The notes beneath the pieces were generated by a model. It was given only the letters and a program-made list of their open reading frames with translations. It did not search any database and was not told the DNA's origin. 64,000 bases of DNA from Akebia trifoliata (taxonomy: Eukaryota > Streptophyta > Magnoliopsida > Ranunculales > Lardizabalaceae): NCBI GenBank assembly GCA_017979445.1, contig CM030713.1, positions 25,217,163-25,281,162 on the forward strand. The letters run 5' to 3'. Made by a program: the position numbers and the translations under genes. This document shows, one piece after another, positions 1-12,200 of the stretch (the stretch's first letter is position 1; every line of letters begins with the position of its first letter).

Positions 1-279
1 CGATTTGGTTCTTGTCTACCACTTTCGACTTCTTAATGGCAACTTCCATCTTTCCTACCAACCCTTTATATACTGAACCATTACCTCCTTCGCCAAGTAG
101 ATATTTAGAATCATAATTGTTTGTTGCCTTTCTGAGTTCTACTTCTTTGAAAATCTTCACTCTATGCTTCTTTAACAACATACCTCCATTTTCACGAAAA
201 TATTTCTCTCTGATTTTCTGTTTGAGTACCCAACAAAGGCATAAAACAACAGTTGCCATTAAGATTCCTATCCCAATAA
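1..279 (-). CDS. WAK exon 4 (start): membrane span and kinase N-lobe
   Basis: The acceptor ttattgcag at 284-280 is followed by an open frame: [19 protein letters not shown] membrane span, a basic juxtamembrane stretch, [20 protein letters not shown], glycine loop [11 protein letters not shown] and VAIKKSK. The exon continues past position 1. The intron before it (280-9007) is 8.7 kb, of which 7.0 kb is a Copia element. Confidence 0.85.
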
Positions 280-3200
280 CTGCAATAAAAAAAAGAAAGA
301 ACACTTTAATATGATTTTCAAGTATAGTACCAGATGCAAAAAATAAGGAATATAAATAAGAGAATTGTTAGTTGAATTCTCTATGCATTTTGAGTAACTA
401 CAAACAATGCAATTGAAATTCGTGGTCTCTATGGGAACAATGCTCATTACAGAGAACATTTCAGTAAAGCCACACGATGGGAACACGTGTCATACAACAG
501 CAAGTGGAGCCCAATAAAAATCAACAGATCAAAAGCCTCTAGCCAAACCAGTAAATAGGAAATGACCGAGCTCTTTGCCTCGAACCAAGCAACTATAGAA
601 AGAAGAGAGTAAAACACGCATCCTCCTGACACAGGGGCACGAAGTACGGTATAAACCGAGCACAGTGGACACATTCACCACTTCCTTCGATGTTGTGGAA
701 AGACAATGGATTAGTGCTCGCGCACCGAGAAGAGTTGGTAGCGCTGCCTAGATGGATAAAGACCGAGATAAGAATTGGGGTTAAAGACGTACGATGCAAC
801 ACAATGAAGGTAAGGGAAACAAGTGGGGTTTGAGCCTAATCTGTTGAAGTGTATCTGAGCCCAAAGAGTGAGCTTTCTTAGTTTGGAGAGCTTACAAGGT
901 TGGTAAGACCGTAACTTGGACCTAGAGTCGACACTCTAATAAAATAAGAAATTAAATGTGATTTGAGCTCTTCCATGCAAAAATCCCCTCATTTAATGCA
1001 AGATCTTAGAGCACTTATCAGAATAGGAGTGATTGAGACATCCCCTGATTCACCAACCCCCAAACATCGAAATCTCACCAACTCAGCATTGATGAGGCTG
1101 GGACACTACTAATCAAACTAGGTTAGGAACATTAATGAGGCATGGGGGCACGACTCCCAAAGAAAGCCAACCAACATCCATCCAACTATTGTCTTAGGTG
1201 GAATCCAACCTGGGTTAGCCATGTGGTGACACCTATCCTGAAGTCCTGACTATAAAGTGGCAATCCAAAGACTGAGAGGGGGGTTAGAAAAATTGTTCTG
1301 AGAGACTAAAGAGAAAATAATCTCTCTGCAACATCACTATTCATCTTCTTCCCCACGCTTCAAACTTTATTTTAACTAAATTATTTCGTTTACTAACAAT
1401 ATCATTGGAAGATCATTGGTAAGCATCATACTAGGGCCTCCATCCTTCTTCCTTCAACCTTCTATCGTTCAAAAATAAAATAAACAGTGAAATGAAGCTT
1501 TTTGATTAAGATCATCACCATCATCTACATTAAGGTACATCTTGAGGAGTGGAAGCCCAAAAAGCTCTCCATACTCATCATCGGTCCTAATGTAGATTGA
1601 TTCCTTTGTGCTATACAAGGTTCTTAAAGCTAGGGCTTGTTAGAACCCATGTGATGGTTTGGCCTCATTAACCTAGTTCCATTGACCTCCACGCTTTTAA
1701 TTTCTAAATTGCACATGGATTCTATAATATAATAGATATCAATTTCAAATGGAAATCCAATATCATTAAACTTATATTCTTTAAGGAATTAGTAGGAGAC
1801 CTTGATGGATAGGAAATCTACTAAAAGAATTAATCTAGACCCTCAACCTTCATCTATAAAAGGGATTGGCTAACCCCATATTAGAGTTGGTAAAATGACA
1901 CAAAACATTGAAAATGTTGAAATAAATAAAGTGATATCCATCGATCACAAAAACTCAACCAATCTAAATAGAGAGAATGGAGAAGGTGAGTCTAGAAGAA
2001 AAGACCAATCTGATTGGGATTTCACAAAGCATAAGGAAAGGGAAGATTAAAGAGAGCATCTTCAAAAGCACTGGATTAAAGTTTTAGTGATGGCACAAGG
2101 TAAGTAACGATAACTTGAACTAGATTTTTGTTCATGAATGATTGTTTAAGATATATGCTAGATTGATTCTATTGGGATAAAATAATAGTCGTGTTAAGAT
2201 TTAATCAACATGTGATATCAGAGCATAGGTTTTGAATCTCCATATCTTGACTAACATTCATGGATAAAAGATTTCAATAACAATTTCTTAAACTCACTAT
2301 GTAACCATAATTGCTGGATTTTTCATAGTTTTCTTTTACATGTATATATATGAATTTATTTTTATTTTATCTTAGAATTTAATCACATATCGATTTGGAC
2401 TTCTGATTTACTATTTGATTAAAATTTAAATTTGATATTTGTTTGAATTTTTTATTTTTTACTATTTATTATTGTTATTGGAATTTCGATTTTACATGTA
2501 TGTTAATTTTCAATTTCGATTTTACATGTAAATTTGATTTCTAATTTCGATTTTACATGTATGTTAATTTTCAATTTCGATTTTGCATGTACATTTAATT
2601 TTTAATTTTTAATTTTGGTTTTATGTGTATGTTAATTTTCAATTTCGGTTTTACATGTATATTTGATTTCTAATTCGGTTTTACATGTATGGTTGTTTCT
2701 AATTTTGGTTTTACATATATATTTAATTTCTAATTTTTGTTTAGGCATGTATGTTTAATTTCCAATTCAGTTAATACATGTATGTTAAGTTGCCAATTTC
2801 GATTTTAGGATTTTGATGTGATGTGTATATGGTTCCAATTTTGGTTATTAGCATTGTTTTATTTTATTTTGGTACAAGATTTGGATAAAATTAATTTATA
2901 TTTTATTTTAGGATTCTTGACCAATTGAACCTTAATTTTGGCATTGAACTTTTATTATCAAAACATTAGGATATATCATGTTAGTGAAATATTAAAGTTT
3001 GATTTAATCAATCTAGTAAATATTATTGAACAATTTAGAGAAATATAAATTTCTTAATCTTGTAGTTGTCAAAGTGGCCTTAATTAGCAACATTTATAAG
3101 TTTTTTAATTGTATTAAATTTGGTCATCAGAGTGACATTAAAGAATAATAATATTTATAATTACAGACTTAATTAGGAAAATTGGATTAGTCTAAATGAA

Positions 3201-6200
3201 AATTTTATTTAACTAATTGAGCTCTAGGTAAGGTAATGTAATCTACATAATTTAACAAAGTTAGGATTGAATACCCAAAGGTAACAAAATTGATTAAATA
3301 AATTATATAAATTATACTAATCTTATAGGGTGAATATAATCTACATAATTTAACAAAGTTATGATTGAATACCCAAAGGTAACAAAATTGACTGAATAAA
3401 TTATATAAATTATGTTAACCTTATAGGGTGAATATAATCTACATAATTTAACAAAGTTAAGATTGAATACCCAAAGGTAACAAAATTGACTGAATAAATT
3501 ATATAAATTATGTTAGCCTTATAGGGTGAATAAAATTAGTCTTTACCCTTAGATGAGTGAATAATGAATATACCTACTTTAACTCAAAGGATAAATTTAG
3601 GTGATATTAATGAGTCCATCATTATTTAATTCACAACACTAATTAGAACATTATCCTTATAAAATTTCAGTTCCTGGTTTGTTGCATTCTCATGCATCTA
3701 CCGTCCCAATCCTAATCAGATTTAACTTTTCAGAATGGTATGAGAACATCCAATTCACTTTATAAGTTTAGAATCTTGACCTAGTGCTCATCTATACAAA
3801 ACCTGTAGACCTAACTGAGAGTAGTACGGTAGAGCAAGAAAACATGCGTCTCACTTGAAAAAGATCAAATAGGTTTAGTTTGATGTTCATGAGGATAATA
3901 TCGCTAACAACATGAAGACCTCCCTACCTCCAATTGACAGTGCACAGGAGTACTTAAATAATGTGGAAGAAAATTTTAAATTTGTTGATAAATCACTTAC
4001 AGGCATATTGGTGGCTAAATTGACAACTATGAAGTATGATGGGGCTTGAAGAATACAAAACTACATCCTCAATATGACGGACAAGACTATAAAGTTAAGA
4101 GCATTAGGAATGAGCGTAGATGATTCCTTCCTAGTTCAATTTATCCTCAACTCTCTCTCAACTTAATTTGAACCTTTTAAAGATCTACTACAACATTAAT
4201 ACAGATAAGTGGAGTGTGAACGAACTGAGTAACATTTGCATTCAAGAGGAGACGAAATTGAGATAGGAAGGGAAACAATCTACTTTTGTGATGACTCAAG
4301 GAGTAAGAAAGAAATGAAGAATAGCAAGAAAATGGAAGAAAAATTCATCAAGAAAAGGTAAAGTGTGTGAAAATGCAAATCAGATTGAAGGGAAGAACGA
4401 CAATGATGTCAAGTGCTACTATGGGACACATAAAGAAGGATTGCGCAAAATGCAAAAGTTGGTTAAAAAAAAAAGATATGTCTCTTTCTTTTTTATATTA
4501 TGAATCAAATTTAGCTGAAATACCTTATAATACCTAGTGGATTGATTTTGGAGCCACAACTCACATTATGAATTTGATGTTGGGATTATTTTCAAGTAGG
4601 TAACCAATGCAAAGTGAAAGATCCATTTTCATGGGAAATCGTCTCGGAGCGCAAGTGCTAGCTATAATGACCTATCATTTGGTATTGGAGACTAGTCATC
4701 AGATGAATCTAAAGAACACTTTTTATGTTCCTACCATATTTAGGAATTTAGTTTTTTTATCTAGATTGGATAGTTTGGGTTATTCGATTTCTTTTAAATG
4801 TGGGCAATTAAATTTATTTTTTCATTTTGTTTTAGTTGGATATGGGATTTTAATTAATGATTTATATAAAATAAATTTAAATTATGATTATGCCCAATCT
4901 ATAGTTTCATTGCATTCAAATAATGATTTGAAACGTGACTTAATGAAAATTTTTCAACTTGTAACATAAACGTCTAGGACACATCTCTAGATCTAGGATA
5001 GAGAAATTAGTGAAGGACAAAGTTTTAGACAATTTGAACTTTACGAATTTCTCAGTATGCATGGATTGCATTAAAGTAAAGCAAAATAAACATACTAAAA
5101 AATGAGTCACAAAAAGTAAATAACTTATTGAGATCATACACACTGATATTTATGGATCTTTTCCCATTTTATGTTTGAGTAAAGAGATATTTCATCACCT
5201 TTATATACGACTTCTCTAGGTTTGGTTATATTTATATAATTAATGAAAAATCTCAGTATGTGGATATCTTCCAGATATTTATAACTGAGGTAGAAAGACA
5301 GTTAAACAAGAAGATTAAAATAGTTAGGTCAAATAGAGGAGGTGAATACTATAGTAGATCTAATAAATTAGGTTAGAACCTTAGCCCTTTTGCTAAACTC
5401 TTAGAAAAATTAGGTATTTGTGCACAGTATGCAATGCCTAAAACGCCTTAACAAAATGATGTAGTTGAAAGACGTAATCGTACACTTATGGGCATGGTTA
5501 AGAGTATGTTGAGTCATTCAACAATTTCAGAATTCTTATTGGGAGATGTACTAAAGATCACAATGTATATCTTAAACAAAGTTCCTAATAGAGAAGTTCC
5601 TAAAATTCCATTCGAGTTATGAACTAGTAGGAAATCCAGTTTAAGACACTTATATATTTGGGATTACCTAGCGGAAGCAAGGATCCATAACCCACAAAAA
5701 ATGAAATTGAATCCTAAGATCATATCTAGATATTTCATTGGTTATCCAGAAAAGTCTAAAGGATACAAGTTCTATTGCCTTAACCACAGTACGAGAATAG
5801 TTAAAATCGGAAACAGCAGATTCTTTGAAAATTGTGAGATTAGTGAGAGTGTCGAACTATGTAAAATAACTCTCAAAGAAATAAGAATAGATAGCCAAAC
5901 CACTTCTTAATCTTCATGGCACTGTTAATTCTCAAGATGTTTAACAACTTGAGGAGAATGGACAACAGTTAGAGTAAGTTGGTTCACCACTCCATCAAGA
6001 CTCAACCATTATAATTGGAGATTCACCACCGATAATTTTGAGAAAAATTCTCAGAAGAAAAAAGACCTACTATTTCAGATGATTATGTGGTGTATCTATA
6101 AGAATCTGACTTTCATATTGGGATAAATAAGATCCGATTACGTATTCACAAACAATGAAAAGTAATGATTCTATCAAGTGAATGAATGTCATTAAAGAAA

Positions 6201-9200
6201 AATTAAAATCTATAGACCAGAACTATATTTCGAATTGCCTCTTAAATGTAAGAAAGTCGAATGCAAGTGAGTCTTCAAGACCAAGCATGATGCAAAAAAG
6301 CAATGTCGAATGATTTAAAGTGAGACTTGTGGCCAACTATTTTACTCAAAAAGAAAGTATTGATTACATTAAGACTTTTTCTCCAATTTCAAAGAAAAAC
6401 TCACTTAGAATTATTATGGCATTGGTGGCTCATTATGATTTAGTATTACACTAAATGGGTGTGAAAACGACTTTCTTGAATGAAAGTTTAGATGAAGAAA
6501 TCTACAAGGAACAACCTAAAGGGTTCACAAAAAAGGGAAAGGAAAGTTTAGTGTACAGACTTAATAAATCTATTTACGGACTTAAACAAACTTCACGACA
6601 ATGGTACATAAAGTTTAACGATACCATTACCTCTTTCAGATTTAAGGAAAACACTCTTGAGCAATATATATATCTGAAGATCACTGGGAGCAAGTTTATT
6701 ATGTTGGTTCTATATGTTGATGATATTATGTTAACTAGTAGTGATCTTAGTTTGTTGTACGAAACCAAAAATTATCTTACTAAGAATTTTAAAATGGCTG
6801 ATATGAATGAGACAACATATGTCATTGACATAGAAATCCTTAGGAATCGATCTCAAGGATTATTAGGGTTGTCTAAGAAAGGTTATATCAGCAGAGTCTT
6901 AAAGGGATATAATATGTAATCTTGTTCTAATGGTAACCCGCCTATCGAAAAAAAGAGATAACTTCAACTTGATACAATATCCGTAGAATGATTTAGAAAA
7001 GGAACAGATGAAAGGCATTCCATACGTTTAAGTTATTAGGAGTTTAATTTATGCTTAGACCTGTACCAGACCAGATATTAGTTTTGTAGTTGGAATGTTA
7101 AGAAGATATCAAAGTAACCCGATAATAGATAATTGGAAAGTTGAAAAGAAGGTTATGAGGTTTCTACAAGGGATGAAAGACTATATGCTCACTTATAAAA
7201 GTCAAATCATCTAGATGTGATCGGGTACTCGAATTCAGATTTTATCAGATACTCTGATGGGAGAAAGTCTATTTCGAGTTTCGTATTTTTACTAGTAGGA
7301 AGAGTTATCTCATAAAGGAGAGTGAAACGGAGCATAACTACTTCATCCACCATGGAAGTTGAATTCATGACATGTTTTGAGGCACAAATCATGTTCTTTG
7401 ATTGCGGAATTTTATTTCAAGACTTGGGGATGTCGACTCTATAGCCAAATTATTAAAGATATATTGTGATAATGCCGCAATTGTGTTTTTTCTAAAAATG
7501 AAAAATACTCAAATGATGCGAAACACATGAAAGTCAAGTACTTGGTAGTTAGAGAAAGAAACTAAAAATAATTAGTGTCATTAAAATATATTAGTGTTGA
7601 TCCATTGACAAAATGGTTATCACTAGAAGTTTATAGAAAACATGGTACTAGGATAGATCTTTTGGAAAAATCTTTTATGTATATGGATTAGATTACTTTG
7701 AAGTGATTATATACTTGACATTAACATTAGTACTAAATAAAGTTTGCTTCTACTTATTTCTTGTTTCCAATTATATTATACATATTTTGTTTGGATTTAA
7801 GTAATACATAAAATGTCTTGATAAAATAAAATAAAATGGACACAATTACATGCTATATTAGAGAGGGTATTGATGACATTGTATATGGAAGGAAGTATGA
7901 CATAAATGACATACAACCATCATGACTCACATTAATATTTAATTGAAATAGGTCATTAAGAAATTTAATTACATATGAGAATATTAATGATTTTAAAAGT
8001 CATGATCACGTATAAAATATTTTTGATTATAAAATCCTAAAGTTGAATCGATTTAAAAATGTTTTGAAATTTACTATTAGCACAATCGATCTAATGAGCC
8101 AAGTGGGAGAATGTTAAAACCCATGTGACGTTTTGACCTCATTGACCTCCACGATTTTAATTTCTAAATTGCATGTGGATTCTATAATATAATAGATATC
8201 AACTTCAAATGGAAACCTAATATCATTAGAATTATATTCTTTAAGGAATTAGTAGGAGACCTTGATAAATAGGAAATCTATAAAAGAATTAATCTAGGTC
8301 CTCAACCTTTATTTATGAAAGAGATTGGCTAACCCTATATTAGAGTTGTTGAAATAACACAAAACATTGAAAACATTGAGATAAAGGAAGTGATATTCAT
8401 CGATCACAAAAACTTAGCTAATCCAAATAGAGAGAAGGGAGAATATGAGTCTAGAAAAAAAGACCAATCTGATTGGGATTTCACAAAGTACGAGAAAATA
8501 GAAGATTAAAGGGAGTATCTTCAAAAGCATTGGATTAAAGGTTTATCGATAGAACAAGATTGTAAAGATAATTTGAACTAGATTTTTGTTCATGAATGAT
8601 TGTTTGAGATATGTGCTTAATTGAGTTTATAGGGACAAAATAATAGTCGTGTTGAGATTTGAATATATAAAATAATCAACAAGGCTATCTCGGACGGTTA
8701 AACATAGGATATGTGGATAGCATTTTTGATAAGTTAATGAATTGAAATTTGTCGACAACCTACGTTTGAAGAAAATGCGACCTCTATCCTGTTGATGCAT
8801 TGGCGTCCTTCGCATCAAGAAATAAAGTTGACTAGTTATTATTAGAGAGTTACAGAGTTTCCCAAATCTATCAAGAGGGTGTCTTTCAAAATAGTAATTG
8901 TGAGCATTATCCGCATTACAATTGTTTTGTAAGTTCATTAATTCAAATACCCATATCTGCTGGAAAAAAAATAAAATTAAAAGAAATTAGGCTAAAGAGG
9001 AGCTCACCACAAAATACTTTAATCGAAGGATGTAGCCTGCAAGCTACTTTACCATCGCCATGTTTACCAAATGGGCAGCTGCAAGTGTAATTTCCTTGTG
9101 TATTCTCACAATTCCCTTTGCAAGAATATTTGGCTGGATCCAAGCACTCATCAATGTCTAGAAAAAGTATAGCCATCAACATTCACCAACCAACAACACC

Positions 9201-12200
9201 CAAGCAAATGAAACGTTAACATAAGAACAGTTGGTGTAAGCTTATTAAACGTAGTACAATAGATATGATGCACTGTAAGGTGCAGCTTGATACATTAGGA
9301 TAAAATTAGAAAATGATCAGATTAGTTTGGTTACGGGTTAGAGATTATCTATTATATTATTTATAAATTGGGAAAAAAATGGGTCAAACCCAGGTCAAAT
9401 CTGTATCGAACCAGGCTGGATTTGACTAGAATCCTATTGACTAAGATCATATCCAAACCATTTTGTGTACACTAAAATCGGATCTAACCTGACCTGATCC
9501 AGATTGCTCGATTTGATTTGGGTAGTTCTGGACTAGTTCACCATTCTTCCCCTGCTTTACTACTTTTCTAATCAGTATACTTACTATTATATCTCTTTCA
9601 ATTTGTAAGCATTCATGACTTCAAAAGTGGTAGAAAAAGGATATTTTGGGAAACCAAAAAACTATGGTTTTCAATGTAATATATCATTTGGATCCAGATG
9701 GATCTACATCTGTCTAGATCAAGCCACATAAAATCATATGGACTCCTTTTTTTTATTTGGATCTACTCCAAGGATCCAAACCCACTAAATTTAGTTTTCC
9801 AATCATTGGGGTTTTTGATCAAGTCCGGTCCATTTTATGCCCTATGTATAAACCTTGATTGTTATAATATATGTGAAATAGGTACCTTGACATCCTTGGG
9901 GGAGGTAGGGGTTCCCTTGGTAACCTTGGTTACAGGAGCAACGATATCCAGGGCTGTTTGTAGAATTGATGCAGTGACTATTTAGTCCACATGTACTTGT
10001 TGGAGCCTTTTCACAATGCTCCTCTCCTATGACCCAGTCTAGCACCACCTGAGTGTCTAAGAACTCGCTGGCTTTAACTGAAAGATAGTCGTATGAGAAA
10101 GTGAACCAGTCCTGGTCGGCTAGGAAAGCATAACTGCATGGATTGGCATCCAAGATATAACTGTGGTTGTCAATGCTGCCGAGAGCGATATCTAATCTCT
10201 TCAGACCTGATAGAGAAACAATTAATTACTATCCACCATGATGAAATATGTAACTTCCAATTATTTGAAAGAGTAGTTTGTTTTATTTTAGGGTGGGGCT
10301 TGTTAACACCCCCAGCTTACTGATAAATAAAAAATTATGGTCCACCATGCACGTTGCAGATGTGATCGAGCTTAAAATTAAGGAATTTTATATATATATA
10401 TATATATATATATGGAAAATGCTGAAGTAACATTAACATTGACATTGATTTTCACATTTCTGACTTGGATGTCCATAGATGTTTTTCATCAAGATACAAG
10501 TGACAAGCATCTATGGCTATGTGTGCACCTCCACATCAACAATGTGAGAAATGATGTCAATTTTAATGTTACTCCAGCATGACTCTTATTATTCAAATTT
10601 AATTTGTAAGAGAATAATTGTGGAAGGGTCCTGATAATATGACTTGCCACGTGGCATACTCAATCAACTCCCTGACTTGACAAGTTTGGGAATCATAGAT
10701 ATGTACACCTTGAAATACACGGTTGAACTTCCCCATAAAAAGTGTATCCCGAGGCATATAGATCTATAGTTCCTGCACTTGTCCATGTCAAGGAGTCGAT
10801 GGAGTATGCTACCTGGTAAGTCATATTATCATGACTCATTGTGAGTTAATCGGAGTTGGAGTTGGTTGAAGTTGGAATCGGTGGAATTAGTTATAACTTC
10901 TTAAATAAACTCTAATGTTTGATTTATCTAGGAATTCAGCCTAGGAGTTGAAAAAAACCTTCAACCCTTGTATTTTGCTAAAATCAACCATGACTCGGTT
11001 AAGTCAATTTGATTTTATGTACTTTTTTTTTTACAAATAATTAACTTTAATTATTAATTTAAATATTTATTATATTAAATAAATGTGATTTTATGATTAA
11101 ATATTTTCTTATCACTTTATTTCATCATAAATTATAATTATTTAAATATAAAATTCATTTAATAAGTAATGAAAGTAAGTTAAATGATTAATATACAAGA
11201 TGACTAAACGAGTCAATTCGATTTTTGGGATGCAACGGTATGTTAAGATTTAGAGTAATTTTAGCCTTACTAACTTAGTAAGATTGGAAATCTTACCAAA
11301 GGTTGTTGATATCAATTTATAGCATCCAAAAACATGATTTGAAACTTACAAAATTTATTTTCCACCGTTAAATTTTAATTTAAAATTTAAGAGTTCAATA
11401 GCCGTCTTTTTTCAAAGTAATATATCATTCGGATCTATGTGGATATAGGGATGGATCCGTATCTGACCCTAATCCGACTCAGATTAAGGCACATCAACCC
11501 ATATCCAACCTATTTTTTGACCTATTCTAACCACCTTATTTTATTAAAAATTAATTATTATTTAAATTGGAATCTAAATCATAAATAATGTAAAGTGAGT
11601 TGAATGATTTATATTAAAGGTGTTAATGAGTTGGGTTTTGGCACGATCCAACCCGACCCTCTATGGATCAGGTTTGGGTTTAGTTATTAAGTCAATTTAG
11701 CTATCGGGCCGACTTAGTCTAATCCCGTTTAATAATAGGGCCGAGTTTGAGTTTAAATGTAGGCCCAGTGAGTGGTCCGGTCTGCAATACTATATTAAAT
11801 ACAATATATAATAGTCTTATTATAAATTAATAATTATCCCCTTACATTCATAGTGCCTTTGAAAATGAGCTTGGTCCCGGCCCGCAAATGACTCGATGGT
11901 TGGTGGAAGTGGACCAGGTTTGGACTAAGCTTTTATTTATTAAACTCAGCCTGATATTTAAATGGATTGGGTTAGGGCCCAATTTTTTAGCCTAAAAAAA
12001 TTCAACTCATTTAAAGCCCAGCCCAAGTCGGTCCCTGATAAGCCTAACTTATATACTAGATAATTCTGGTAAATCAACTCCATTTTTGGGATTAAAGATT
12101 TTTTCATGGAATTATAAATCTCACTCACATAGGTGAGGGTTGTAACTCCTTTAAAAATAGGAGTTGAGGAACTTTTTGGAGTAGCAACTCCATGACATTC

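Larger units (their letters stand above)
1638..8681 (+). mobile_element. Ty1/Copia LTR retrotransposon, degraded, inside WAK intron 3
   Basis: A 7,044-bp element with two recognisable LTRs (573 and 570 bp, both TG...CA), a primer-binding site, a polypurine tract and the Copia domain order gag, protease, integrase, RT, RNase H on the plus strand, antisense to the host gene. The flanking 5-mers are gggct (1633-1637) and aggct (8682-8686), a target duplication with one mismatch. The LTRs differ by many substitutions, a 14-bp deletion in the 3' copy and a short insertion near its end. Every coding domain has stops or frameshifts, so the element is old and inactive. Confidence 0.9.

Noticed and set aside
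117..314. Plus-strand open frame of 65 codons
   Set aside because: It is the antisense of WAK exon 4 and of the intron end; the minus strand has kinase motifs.
447..802. Overlapping minus-strand frames in WAK intron 3
   Set aside because: No recognisable motif, short, and inside an intron of a well-supported gene.
8627..8938. 103-codon minus-strand frame
   Set aside because: It crosses the Copia 3' LTR end and the intron; a chance frame.
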